Source: Polaromonas sp. (GTDB taxonomy: Bacteria; Pseudomonadota; Gammaproteobacteria; Burkholderiales; Burkholderiaceae_C). Taken from it: DNA of 64,000 nucleotides. Both the position numbers and the translations under genes were made by a program. The notes under the pieces were generated by a model. The model did no database searches. It had not been told where the DNA came from and worked only from the letters and a program-made list of their open reading frames with translations. The DNA lies in the NCBI RefSeq assembly GCF_029945685.1, contig NZ_JAQSDA010000020.1, positions 364,044 through 428,043 on the forward strand, written 5' to 3'. This document shows positions 1 through 12,590 of this stretch, piece after piece. Each line of letters starts with the position of its first letter. Positions within the stretch are counted from its first letter, which is position 1.

Positions 1-594
1 GGGCACCGGCGAGACCAGGCCGCCGTCCACATACTCGCGACCATTGATTTTGACCGGCACAAACACCGCCGGCACGGCGCTGGATGCCCGCACGGCCATG
101 CCGGTGTCGCCGCGCCGGAACAGCACCGGCTGGCCATTGCCCAGGTCCGTCGCCACGATGCCCAGCGGAATGGCCATGTTCTCCATCAGACGGCCGGCGA
201 CCAGATCATTCACATAACGACTCAGGGCCTCGCCGCGAAACATGCCGCGGCCGAAAATCGGCAGCATCCAGTCGGTGATCGCGACCTCTTCCATGGCCAG
301 GGCCGTCTGCTGCAGTTGCGCGCTGCTTTTGCCACTGGCGTAAAGGGCTGCGACCAGGCTGCCGGCCGAGGTGCCCACCACCACGGAGGGCCGGATGCCG
401 GCCTCTTCCAGCACCGCAATCACGCCTACATGGGCAAAACCGCGCGCAGCCCCGCCACCCAGCGCCAGGCCGATACGCAGCGGGCGCTGGGCCGCGCTCC
501 CGCTCACCGGCGCCCCCGGACCGGCAGGGCCGCTGGGCAGGCCGGCGCAACCGGCCAGCATGGCGAGCCCGGCCGCAACAGCAGACCGTGCCAC
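1..594 (-). CDS. Patatin-like phospholipase family protein, lipoprotein (partial, runs off left edge)
   Basis: Minus-strand reading gives ...LAMLAGCAGLPSG...LRIGLALGGGAARGFAHVGVIAVLEEAGIRPSVVVGTSAGSLVAALYASG...; GGGxxRG oxyanion motif, GTSAG nucleophile elbow, LAGC lipobox; GTG start proposed at 594. Confidence 0.85.
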   Translation of the reverse strand, partial: MARSAVAAGLAMLAGCAGLPSGPAGPGAPVSGSAAQRPLRIGLALGGGAARGFAHVGVIAVLEEAGIRPSVVVGTSAGSLVAALYASGKSSAQLQQTALAMEEVAITDWMLPIFGRGMFRGEALSRYVNDLVAGRLMENMAIPLGIVATDLGNGQPVLFRRGDTGMAVRASSAVPAVFVPVKINGREYVDGGLVSPVP

Positions 595-654
595 CCGGCG
601 ACGCAGCCAGGTCGCCGCCCGGCCCGCCAAAGCTTTCGCGATCTCAAAGCTATT

Positions 655-667
655 GCGAATAATTCGC
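655..667. promoter_or_regulatory. Fur-box-like palindrome upstream of iron ABC transporter binding protein
   Basis: GCGAAT-A-ATTCGC perfect 13 bp palindrome, 46 bp before the ATG of a Fe(III)-binding protein gene. Confidence 0.6.
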
Positions 668-712
668 GTTTGTATTACACTAATTTCCATTCCAACCTTC
701 ACAGCGAACACC

Positions 713-1768
713 ATGTTGAAAAAATCCCCGATTCTGGCCACCCTGGCTGTGGCTGCCACCCTGATGGGCGGCGCAGGCGGCGTCAGTGCGCAGGAACAGG
801 TGGTCAACCTGTATTCTGCCCGCCACTACCAGACCGATGAGGCGCTTTACAGCAATTTCACCAAAACCACCGGTATCAAGATCAACCGCGTGGACGCGGA
901 CGATGCCGGCATCCTCGCGCGCCTGAAGGCCGAGGGCGCAGCCTCCCCGGCCGACGTGATCCTGCTGGTGGACGCCGCGCGGCTGGCCAAAGGCGACAGC
1001 GAAGGCCTGTTCCAGCCGATCAAGTCGCCCCTGCTGGAAAAGGCGATTCCGGCACAGTTGCGTGCCCAGGCCACGCCTGAAGGCACGACCTGGTTCGGTT
1101 TTTCTACACGCGCCCGCCTCATCGTCTATGACAAGCTCAAGGTCAACAAGGCCGATGTCGACACCTACGAAGAACTCGCCGACCCGAAAAACAAGGGCCT
1201 GCTGTGCACCCGTTCGGGCTCGCATCCCTACAACCTGTCGCTGTTCGGCGCGGTGACCGAACACCTGGGCGCCGCCAGGGCCGAAGAGTGGCTCAAGGGC
1301 CTGGTGGCCAACATGGCCCGCCCGCCCAAGGGCGGCGACACCGACCAGATCAAGGGCGTGGCCAGCGGCGAATGCGGCATCGCGATCACCAACAGCTACT
1401 ACCTCGCGCGCATCCTGCGGTCTTCCGCGCCGGAAGACAAGGCGATTGCCGACAAGGTCGGCGTGGTGTTTCCCAACCAGCAGTCCTGGGGTACCCATGT
1501 GAACATCGCCGGAGCGGCCGTTGCCAAAAATGCCAAGAACAGCGCCAACGCGGTGAAATTCATGGAGTACCTGGCCAGCCCCGACGCGCAGAACTACTTT
1601 GCCAACGGCAACAACGAGTGGCCCGTCGTCGCGGGGGTGAAGGTCAGCAACCCGGCCCTGCAGGCCATGTCGGGCGGCAGCTTCAAGTCCGAGACCATCC
1701 CGATCAGCACCGTCGGCGCCAACCAGGTGAAGGTGCAGCAGATGCTGGACCGCGTCGGCTATAAATAA
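713..1768 (+). CDS. Fe(3+) ABC transporter substrate-binding protein (FbpA/FutA family)
   Basis: MLKKSPILATLAVAATLMGG...AQEQVVNLYSARHYQTDEALYSNFTKTTGIKINRV...; signal peptide and VVNLYSARHY...; ATG at 713 in frame with the 371-1768 ORF. Confidence 0.88.
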   Translation: MLKKSPILATLAVAATLMGGAGGVSAQEQVVNLYSARHYQTDEALYSNFTKTTGIKINRVDADDAGILARLKAEGAASPADVILLVDAARLAKGDSEGLFQPIKSPLLEKAIPAQLRAQATPEGTTWFGFSTRARLIVYDKLKVNKADVDTYEELADPKNKGLLCTRSGSHPYNLSLFGAVTEHLGAARAEEWLKGLVANMARPPKGGDTDQIKGVASGECGIAITNSYYLARILRSSAPEDKAIADKVGVVFPNQQSWGTHVNIAGAAVAKNAKNSANAVKFMEYLASPDAQNYFANGNNEWPVVAGVKVSNPALQAMSGGSFKSETIPISTVGANQVKVQQMLDRVGYK

Positions 1769-1884
1769 CGCTCCCACGTTCGCTCGCTTCGCGTAGCTTT
1801 CTGCCCCCCGAGGGGGCGCTGCGCCTGCAGGCCGGCAGAGCCGGACCCGCGGCCCCCGCTTGAAAAGAGAGCGCCCCGTTCATC

Positions 1885-1910
1885 AAAAAGCCCGGTCCGC
1901 CGGGCTTTTT
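1885..1910. terminator. Bidirectional rho-independent terminator
   Basis: AAAAAGCCCGG-TCCG-CCGGGCTTTTT. Confidence 0.85.
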
Positions 1911-1947
1911 GATGCGTGATTGTTATGCGTGATAATTGCCCCTTGAC

Positions 1948-1965
1948 GTTGACGTTAACGTCAAC
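1948..1965. promoter_or_regulatory. 18 bp perfect palindrome, candidate operator (LiuR/MerR-like)
   Basis: GTTGACGTTAACGTCAAC, 43 bp upstream of the SDR gene ATG. Confidence 0.5.
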
Positions 1966-2007
1966 TCCGCAACACCCTCCCCTCACTATTTCTCCAAGGA
2001 ACATCAC

Positions 2008-2766
2008 ATGGACATCGCAGGCAAAGTATTCATCGTCACCGGCGGGGCATCGGGTCTCGGGGAAGGCACGGCGCGCATGCTGGCGGCCAAAGGCGGCAAG
2101 GTGGTGATTGCCGACATGCAGGTTGAAAAAGGCGAGGCGATTGCCAAAGACATCGGTGGCGCCTTCGTCAAGTGCGATGTCAGCCAGGAGGCCGATGGCC
2201 AGGCTGTCGTCGCCAAGGCTGTGTCCATGGGCAAACTCATGGGCCTGGTCAACTGCGCCGGCATCGCACCCGCCGAAAAAACCGTCGGCAAAAACGGCGC
2301 CCACAACCTTGGCGTGTTCAGCAAGACCATCACGGTCAACCTGATCGGCAGCTTCAACATGATCCGCCTGGCCGCCGATGCGATGTGCAAGAACGAACCC
2401 GAAGCCACCGGCGAGCGCGGCGTGATGATCTCCACCGCTTCCGTCGCGGCCTACGACGGCCAGATCGGCCAGGCTGCCTACAGCGCGTCCAAGGGCGGCA
2501 TTGTCGGCATGACCTTGCCGATCGCGCGCGACCTGGCGCGCAACGGCATCCGCAACATGACGATCGCGCCCGGCATCTTCGGCACGCCCATGATGTTCGG
2601 CATGCCCCAGGAAGTGCAGGACTCGCTGGCCGCCTCCGTGCCCTTCCCCAGCCGGCTGGGCACGCCGCAGGACTACGCCAAACTCGCGCAGCACATTTTT
2701 GAGAACGACATGCTCAACGGGGAAGTGATCCGCCTTGACGGCGCGATTCGTCTGGCGCCGCGCTAA
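2008..2766 (+). CDS. SDR family 3-hydroxyacyl-CoA dehydrogenase (HSD17B10-like)
   Basis: [25 protein letters not shown]...; TGGxxGLG, YSASKGG catalytic motif; ATG at 2008. Confidence 0.85.
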   Translation: MDIAGKVFIVTGGASGLGEGTARMLAAKGGKVVIADMQVEKGEAIAKDIGGAFVKCDVSQEADGQAVVAKAVSMGKLMGLVNCAGIAPAEKTVGKNGAHNLGVFSKTITVNLIGSFNMIRLAADAMCKNEPEATGERGVMISTASVAAYDGQIGQAAYSASKGGIVGMTLPIARDLARNGIRNMTIAPGIFGTPMMFGMPQEVQDSLAASVPFPSRLGTPQDYAKLAQHIFENDMLNGEVIRLDGAIRLAPR

Positions 2767-2770
2767 GCTG

Positions 2771-2835
2771 CTCAAAAAAATGCTATCGTATTGATAGCTT
2801 CTTGCGCCCGCCCCGTCTGGGCTGAAGGCCGATCT
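2771..2835 (-). repeat. Copy a of ~60 bp intergenic repeat family
   Basis: tgctatcgtattgatagcttcttgcgcccgccccgtctgggctgaaggccgat. Confidence 0.75.
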
Positions 2836-2866
2836 GACTGTAAACCCCGTCAGCTCGGCCTTTTTT
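2827..2866 (+). terminator. Rho-independent terminator after the SDR gene
   Basis: GGCCGATCTGAC-N10-GTCAGCTCGGCC-TTTTTT (one mismatch). Confidence 0.85.
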
Positions 2867-2960
2867 CTGCTGCTTACAAAATCGGCCTCCCAGCGGGGCT
2901 GATCCGGCTCCGCCACACCGGGCTTGGGTTTACCATGACCCCTCCCCCACTGGAGAAGCC

Positions 2961-4841
2961 ATGAAAACCGTTGCCCCCGCGTTCATGACCAAGCACCCCG
3001 CTTTCCCGTCACCGCTTGCTGGCCTGGCCCTGGCCGCCGCCCTGCTGATGGCCGGTTGTGCCACGGCCCCGCCCTTCGCCTACAACGTGCCGGCGCAGCC
3101 CGAAGGCGCGTCGGGGTACACCGAAAAGCCCGGTTGGGCTGCCAGCAAATTCGCCGTCGCTGCGGCCAACCCGCTGGCCACCGATGCCGGCTATCAGGTG
3201 CTCAAGGCCGGCGGCTCGGCAATCGACGCGGCGATTGCCGTGCAGATGGTGCTCACGCTGGTCGAGCCGCAATCGAGCGGCATAGGTGGCGGCGCCTTTT
3301 TGCTGCACGCCAGCGGCGGCAAGGTCGAGGCTTTTGACGGCCGCGAAACCGCGCCGGCAGCCGCCGACGAAAAACTCTTTGTCGGCGGCGACGGCAAACC
3401 CCTGGCCTTCATCGACGGCGTGGTGGGCGGCCGTTCGGTCGGTGTGCCGGGCACGGTGCGCATGCTGGAGATGGCGCACCAGCAATACGGCAAGCTGCCC
3501 TGGGCGCAGCTCTTCGTGCCGGCCATCACACTGGCCGAGGGCGGATTCAAGGTCAGCGCACGGCTGGCCACCCTGCTGAAAACCGAGCCGCACCTGAAAA
3601 AAGACCCGGTGGCCGCCGCCTACTTTTACCAGCCCAACGGCGAGCCGCTGGCCGCCGGCAGCCTGCTGCGCAACCAGCCGCTGGCCGATGTCTTGAAAAA
3701 AATCGCCGCCGGTGGCTCCAGAGCCCTGCTTGAAGGCGACATTGCCCAGGCCATCGTGAGCAAGGTGCAAAGCCACCCGACCAACCCCGGCAAATTGAGC
3801 CTGGCCGACCTGGCCGGCTACCAGGCCAGAAAACGCGAGCCGATCTGCCACGACTACCGGGCGCAGGCACGCGACTACCGCATCTGCGGCATGCCGCCGC
3901 CCAGCTCGGGGGCGATTGCGGTCGGGCAGATCCTGGGCATCCTGAACAACACACCCGCTGCCACGCTGGGTCTGGTCACCGGCACCGGTGGCGACGGCGT
4001 CACACCCGCGCCCACACCGTCGGCCGACTGGCTGCACCTGTACACCGAAGCCGCGCGGCTGGCCTTTGCCGACCGCGCGCAGTACCTGGCTGACCCCGAC
4101 TTCGTGCAGCCGCCTGCAGGCAACTGGATGAGCCTGCTGGAGCCGGCCTACCTGGCCGAACGCGCCAGGCTGATCGCCGCGCAGCCCGGCGGACAAAGCA
4201 TGAAGGTCGCCAAACCCGGCCTGCCCGGCGGCATGAAAAGCGCCTACGCGCCCATGGCCGACCAGCCCGAATACGGCACCTCGCACATCAGCATCGTGGA
4301 TTCATTCGGCAATGCGATCGCCATGACCACCACCATCGAGGACGCTTTTGGCTCACGCCAGATGGTCAGGGGCTTCTTGCTGAACAACGAGCTGACCGAT
4401 TTCAGCTTTGCGCCCACCGATGCCGATGGCAAGCCCGTGGCCAACCGCGTGCAGCCGGGCAAACGCCCACGTTCGTCGATGGCGCCCACCCTGGTGTTTG
4501 ACAAGGCCACCGGCGAACTCGTGATGAGCGGCGGCAGCCCGGGCGGCGCGCTGATCATCCACTACACCGCCAAGACGCTTTACGGCGTGTTGAACTGGAG
4601 CCTGATGCCGCAGCAGGCCATCAACCTGCCCAACTTCGGCTCGCTCAACGGCCCGACCCTGCTGGAAGAAAAACGCTTTGCGCCGGCCACCGTCGACGCG
4701 CTCAAAGCCCGCGGCGCTGAAGTACGCGAAATGAACATGACCAGCGGCCTGCAGGCGATCACCCGCGGCCAGGCGCACGGCACGCCCTTGTGGCTGGGCG
4801 GCGCCGACCCGCGCCGCGAAGGCGTGGTGATGGGGGACTGA
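2961..4841 (+). CDS. ggt: Gamma-glutamyltransferase (with lipobox)
   Basis: GGT-family motifs: VEPQSSGIGGGAFLLH, GTSHISIVDSFGNAIAMTTTIEDAFGS, SGGSPGG; N-terminus ...LLMAGCATAP. Confidence 0.92.
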   Translation: MKTVAPAFMTKHPAFPSPLAGLALAAALLMAGCATAPPFAYNVPAQPEGASGYTEKPGWAASKFAVAAANPLATDAGYQVLKAGGSAIDAAIAVQMVLTLVEPQSSGIGGGAFLLHASGGKVEAFDGRETAPAAADEKLFVGGDGKPLAFIDGVVGGRSVGVPGTVRMLEMAHQQYGKLPWAQLFVPAITLAEGGFKVSARLATLLKTEPHLKKDPVAAAYFYQPNGEPLAAGSLLRNQPLADVLKKIAAGGSRALLEGDIAQAIVSKVQSHPTNPGKLSLADLAGYQARKREPICHDYRAQARDYRICGMPPPSSGAIAVGQILGILNNTPAATLGLVTGTGGDGVTPAPTPSADWLHLYTEAARLAFADRAQYLADPDFVQPPAGNWMSLLEPAYLAERARLIAAQPGGQSMKVAKPGLPGGMKSAYAPMADQPEYGTSHISIVDSFGNAIAMTTTIEDAFGSRQMVRGFLLNNELTDFSFAPTDADGKPVANRVQPGKRPRSSMAPTLVFDKATGELVMSGGSPGGALIIHYTAKTLYGVLNWSLMPQQAINLPNFGSLNGPTLLEEKRFAPATVDALKARGAEVREMNMTSGLQAITRGQAHGTPLWLGGADPRREGVVMGD

Positions 4842-4844
4842 ACA

Positions 4845-4903
4845 GAAAAAAAACGACTGCAGCCCTTGCAGGACGGGCGCAAAAAGCTATTGTTTTGGTA
4901 GCG
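4845..4903 (+). repeat. Copy b of ~60 bp repeat family
   Basis: actgcagcccttgcaggacgggcgcaaaaagctattgttttggtagcg. Confidence 0.75.
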
Positions 4904-5798
4904 CGCTGGTTCGCATCGGCTTGGCCGGTGCGTCCTGCTTGCCGGTGCCTAAACGTTCGTATTCCGAAATCACCTGCGCGCCCACCAGCAGCAGCGTCGC
5001 GGCCAGCTCCAGGCTCAGCAGGACAATGATGGCCGTGGTCAGCGAGCCGTACACCAGGCCAACCTGTGACAAGGTGCCAAAGTACCAGACCAGCAGATGG
5101 CGCGTCACTTCCCACAGCAGCGCCGCCGTGATGCCGCCAATCAGCGCATGGCGCAGCGAGAGCTTGCCGACCGGCATCACCAGGTAGACCGAGGTCAGCA
5201 CAAAAATCTCGCCGGCCAGGCCCAGCAGGTAAAGCAGCACGCCCGACATCCCGCTGAGCGACCAGCTGTAGCCCAGAAACTCCAGGCTCTGGTCGCCCAG
5301 GGCCTGGAAGCTGCCCGAGACCAGCGTCACCAGCAGCAAGCCCATACCCAGACACAGGATGTAGACGTAAGGCAGCAGCGCGGACACCAGGAAACGGCGG
5401 CGGCGTATCGCCACGCGGTGCAGGAAAATCACCGACATCGCGTTTTCCAGCACGGTGAAGGCCAGCGAGCTGAAAAACAGCATGGTGGCCAGCAGCACCC
5501 AGCCCATCAGTTCGCGGTGGGCGAGAAAGTTTTCCAGCTCGCTCACGATGAAGTCGGCCTGGCCCGGCGCCAGCCAGCCGATGTAGCGCCCCAGCGCCTC
5601 CAGCAGCGCCGACTGGTCAATCACATGCGACAGCGCAATCGCCATCAGGATCAGCAACGGAACAATCGACAGCAAGGCGTAATAAGCCACCGCCCCGGCC
5701 AGCAGCAAGCCCTGGTTGGCGCGAAAACCCCGCAACACGCGCAGCGCAAAGGCGCCGGGGTGCCGGATCACATAAGCGGCCTGGGGTCCGGGGGTCAT
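4887..5798 (-). CDS. YihY/virulence factor BrkB family inner-membrane protein
   Basis: GFRANQGLLLAGAVAYYALLSIVPLLILMAIALSHVIDQ..., multiple TM segments. Confidence 0.85.
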   Translation of the reverse strand: MTPGPQAAYVIRHPGAFALRVLRGFRANQGLLLAGAVAYYALLSIVPLLILMAIALSHVIDQSALLEALGRYIGWLAPGQADFIVSELENFLAHRELMGWVLLATMLFFSSLAFTVLENAMSVIFLHRVAIRRRRFLVSALLPYVYILCLGMGLLLVTLVSGSFQALGDQSLEFLGYSWSLSGMSGVLLYLLGLAGEIFVLTSVYLVMPVGKLSLRHALIGGITAALLWEVTRHLLVWYFGTLSQVGLVYGSLTTAIIVLLSLELAATLLLVGAQVISEYERLGTGKQDAPAKPMRTSALPKQ

Positions 5799-5817
5799 GG
5801 CAGCGGCCTGTTTAACA

Positions 5818-5878
5818 TCAAATATGCCTCAAGCCCCTACCGGACATGCGCAAGCAGCTATTGTTTTTATAGCGAACC
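5818..5878 (+). repeat. Copy c of ~60 bp repeat family
   Basis: atgcctcaagcccctaccggacatgcgcaagcagctattgtttttatagcg. Confidence 0.75.
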
Positions 5879-5887
5879 AGCCTGGTG

Positions 5888-7534
<1,647 letters not shown>

Positions 7535-7638
7535 CTAAATCTCCTCGGGGTTGGGCGGTCTGTGCAGCCATGGTAGCCGCAGCCTGGCGCCTGGCCCTTG
7601 ACCCGCCTCACGTCCGGCGCTGGAGGCACAATACAGCC

Positions 7639-9609
7639 GTGGCCATTCCCCAATCATTCATCCAGGAACTGCTGGCGCGCGCCGACGTGGTGGACATCGT
7701 CGGGCGTTATGTACAACTCAAAAAAGGCGGCGCCAATTTCATGGGGCTGTGCCCCTTCCACGGCGAAAAATCACCTTCCTTCAGCGTGAGCCCGTCCAAG
7801 CAGTTCTACCACTGCTTCGGCTGCGGAAAAAACGGCAACGCCATCAGTTTTCTGATGGAGCACGGCGGCATGACCTTCGTTGAGGCCGTGAAAGACCTGG
7901 CCCAGCAGTACGGCCTGCAGGTGCCCGAAGACGACGTCTCGCCGCAGGAGCGCGCCCGCGCCGCCCAGGCGCGCGAGCAGCAGGCCACGCTCACAAGCGT
8001 GCTGGAAAAAGCCGGCATCGCCTACATCAAGCACCTGCGGAGCGCACCGCGCGCCATTGATTACCTCAAGGGCCGCGGCCTGTCCGGTGAAATTGCAAAA
8101 ACCTTCGGCCTCGGTTACGCGCCCGAAGGCTGGCGCGCACTGGCCAGCGTCTTCCCCGACTACAACGACCCGTTGCTGGTCGAAAGCGGGCTGGTCATCA
8201 CCGGCGAGCCGGGTGAGGAAAATTCGCAGGGCGAAGCCAAGCGTTACGACCGCTTCCGCGACCGCATCATGTTTCCGATCCGCAACGTCAAGGGCGAATG
8301 CATAGGTTTCGGTGGGCGCGTGCTGGGCGACGAAAAGCCCAAGTACCTGAACTCGCCGGAAACCCCGGTGTTCAGCAAGGGCCGCGAGCTCTACGGCCTG
8401 TTCGAGGCGCGCACCGCCCTGCGTGAACACGGCTACGCGCTGGTCACCGAAGGCTACATGGACGTGGTGGCGCTGGCCCAGCTCGGTTTTGCCAACGCCG
8501 TGGCCACCCTGGGCACGGCCTGCACCGCCGACCATGTGCAAAAACTGTTCCGTTTTACCGATTCGGTGGTCTTCAGCTTCGACGGCGACAGTGCCGGCCG
8601 CCGCGCCGCGCGCAAGGCGCTGGACGCCGCCCTGCCCTTTGCCACCGACGTACGCACCGTCAAGTTCCTGTTTTTGCCGGCCGAACACGACCCCGACAGC
8701 TACATCCGCGAACACGGCCAGGAAGGGTTTGCCGCCTATGTCGCCAAGGCCGTGCCGCTGAGCAGATTCATGCTCGAAGCCGCCGGCGAAGGCTGCGACC
8801 TGGACACCGCCGAAGGCCGCGCCCACATGGCCAGCAATGCGCGCCCGCTGTGGAGCCTGCTGCCCGACGGCACGCTCAAGCACCAGTTGCTCGCCGAGAT
8901 CGCCGACACCGTGCTGATCGACAGCCGCGAACTGCTGCAAATCTGGCAGCCGGCCGCGCCGCACTATAAAAACAGTAGCAGCTCGCGCACACCGGGCAAG
9001 GGCCAACGGCCTAAAACACCTGAAATGTCGGGCGGTGCGCCGGATTTCGGGGAGTTTTCCGGCAACTTCGCCGACCTGCACGACGAAGGCGCTTACGCTG
9101 CCTCGCTGCCCATGGACACGTCGCCGGCAGGCGGGTCTGCCGGCCGCAGCTTCGGCGCCAAGCCCGGTGCCAGCCGCCCGCCGCGGCGCATCGCCGGGCG
9201 GGTGTTGCCGGCCGGCCGGGAGGACCGGGTGCTGCGGCTGATGCTGACCGAGCCACAAAGCTGGGACAAGCTCAGCGGGGAAGAACACGTGCTGCTGTCG
9301 GAGCTGCCGGCGCCGCACGGCCCGCTGTTTGTCTGGCTGGAGAGCCAGCTGCACGAACACGGGCCGCAGCCCTGGGCGGCGCTGCGCGAGGGCCTGCGCG
9401 AGCACCCGCACGAGAAACACGCGATTGACCAGATCGCCCAGCTTCTGGACGGCATCGAGTGCGACTGGAACGAGGTCCGCGCCATCCTGGACCAGCTCCT
9501 CAAGCTCAAGCGCCAGCAGGAAATGGTTGATTTGCTGCCCCGGGTGCTGACCGACCCGGCGGCCAGGCAGCGTTACGAAGCCTTGTCCGGCCTGCTGAAA
9601 AATAGCTGA
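7639..9609 (+). CDS. dnaG: DNA primase
   Basis: GTG start: MAIPQSFIQELLARADVVDIVGRYVQLKKGGANFMGLCPFHGEKSPSFSVSPSKQFYHCFGCGKNGNAISFLM (Zn finger); TOPRIM VTEGYMDVVALAQ; located just before rpoD. Confidence 0.97.
   Translation: MAIPQSFIQELLARADVVDIVGRYVQLKKGGANFMGLCPFHGEKSPSFSVSPSKQFYHCFGCGKNGNAISFLMEHGGMTFVEAVKDLAQQYGLQVPEDDVSPQERARAAQAREQQATLTSVLEKAGIAYIKHLRSAPRAIDYLKGRGLSGEIAKTFGLGYAPEGWRALASVFPDYNDPLLVESGLVITGEPGEENSQGEAKRYDRFRDRIMFPIRNVKGECIGFGGRVLGDEKPKYLNSPETPVFSKGRELYGLFEARTALREHGYALVTEGYMDVVALAQLGFANAVATLGTACTADHVQKLFRFTDSVVFSFDGDSAGRRAARKALDAALPFATDVRTVKFLFLPAEHDPDSYIREHGQEGFAAYVAKAVPLSRFMLEAAGEGCDLDTAEGRAHMASNARPLWSLLPDGTLKHQLLAEIADTVLIDSRELLQIWQPAAPHYKNSSSSRTPGKGQRPKTPEMSGGAPDFGEFSGNFADLHDEGAYAASLPMDTSPAGGSAGRSFGAKPGASRPPRRIAGRVLPAGREDRVLRLMLTEPQSWDKLSGEEHVLLSELPAPHGPLFVWLESQLHEHGPQPWAALREGLREHPHEKHAIDQIAQLLDGIECDWNEVRAILDQLLKLKRQQEMVDLLPRVLTDPAARQRYEALSGLLKNS
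8961..9018 (-). repeat. Copy of ~60 bp repeat family inside dnaG
   Basis: actataaaaacagtagcagctcgcgcacaccgggcaagggccaacggcct aligns without gaps to the reverse complement of copy k. Confidence 0.6.
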
Positions 9610-9625
9610 TCCAGGCCCATTTTTG

Positions 9626-9655
9626 TTGCCCAAAAATGAGGCAACAGGGTATAAT
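9626..9655 (+). promoter_or_regulatory. Candidate sigma70 promoter upstream of rpoD
   Basis: TTGCCC - 18 bp - TATAAT (9650-9655). Confidence 0.55.
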
Positions 9656-9790
9656 CCGATTTTCCGCTACGGCAAGCGCGACAGCAGCACCTCCGGTACC
9701 AGCCCCCCGCAAGAACGGGACCTCACAGGTTGAAGGGCCACCTCCCCGCAAGGACTGCACACCAAATGTTCGCCCAAACAACTTGCCTGC

Positions 9791-9822
9791 AAATGCCCAG
9801 CCGTCCGGCCCGGGCATTTTTT
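9791..9822 (+). terminator. Intrinsic terminator/attenuator-like hairpin in the rpoD leader
   Basis: AAATGCCC...GGGCATTT then T-run; an overlapping alternative hairpin is GGGCA-TTTTTTG-TGCCC. Confidence 0.5.
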
Positions 9823-9897
9823 GTGCCCGCGTGCTGACTTTCGTCAGGTGCCCGGGAACCCAGTCTGTTGAAGGAAGTTTTTCATCGGGAGTTCGCC

Positions 9898-12297
<2,400 letters not shown>

Positions 12298-12328
12298 TCC
12301 CCTGCCGGGGGCTTGTCCCGGGATGGAT

Positions 12329-12372
12329 AAAAAAAGCCTCAGGCCCGCGTCCAGCGGTCCTGAGGCTTTTTT
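12329..12372 (+). terminator. Rho-independent terminator of rpoD
   Basis: AAAAAAAGCCTCAGG-N15-CCTGAGGCTTTTTT. Confidence 0.9.
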
Positions 12373-12422
12373 ATGGGTAAACGATGCCCTGCAGGCGAGC
12401 TGGCCGTCATCTCAAAATCTTG

Positions 12423-12481
12423 ATCAAATCGGCCCCCGACCCTTTCTGGACGGGCGCTACCAGCTACTCAAACGATAGCAA
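12423..12481 (+). repeat. Copy d of ~60 bp repeat family
   Basis: aaatcggcccccgaccctttctggacgggcgctaccagctactcaaacgatagcaa. Confidence 0.75.
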
Positions 12482-12590
12482 CTGCCACTTGCTGGCCACA
12501 GCCTTTGGCGCAGGAGCCCGTGTCCTCGGGGCCAGCTCCCTACAATCCCATCACCAGCGCGGCAGGCGCCGTGACGAACCGGGAGTTCTT

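Noticed and set aside
1769-1862. Possible ncRNA between the iron-binding protein gene and its terminator
   Set aside because: The gctcccacgttcgctcgcttcgcg...ccccccgagggggcg block looks like a familiar GC-rich intergenic repeat rather than an independent RNA; no promoter seen.
7771-9633. 620 aa minus-strand ORF opposite dnaG
   Set aside because: Shadow ORF; dnaG is unambiguous on +.
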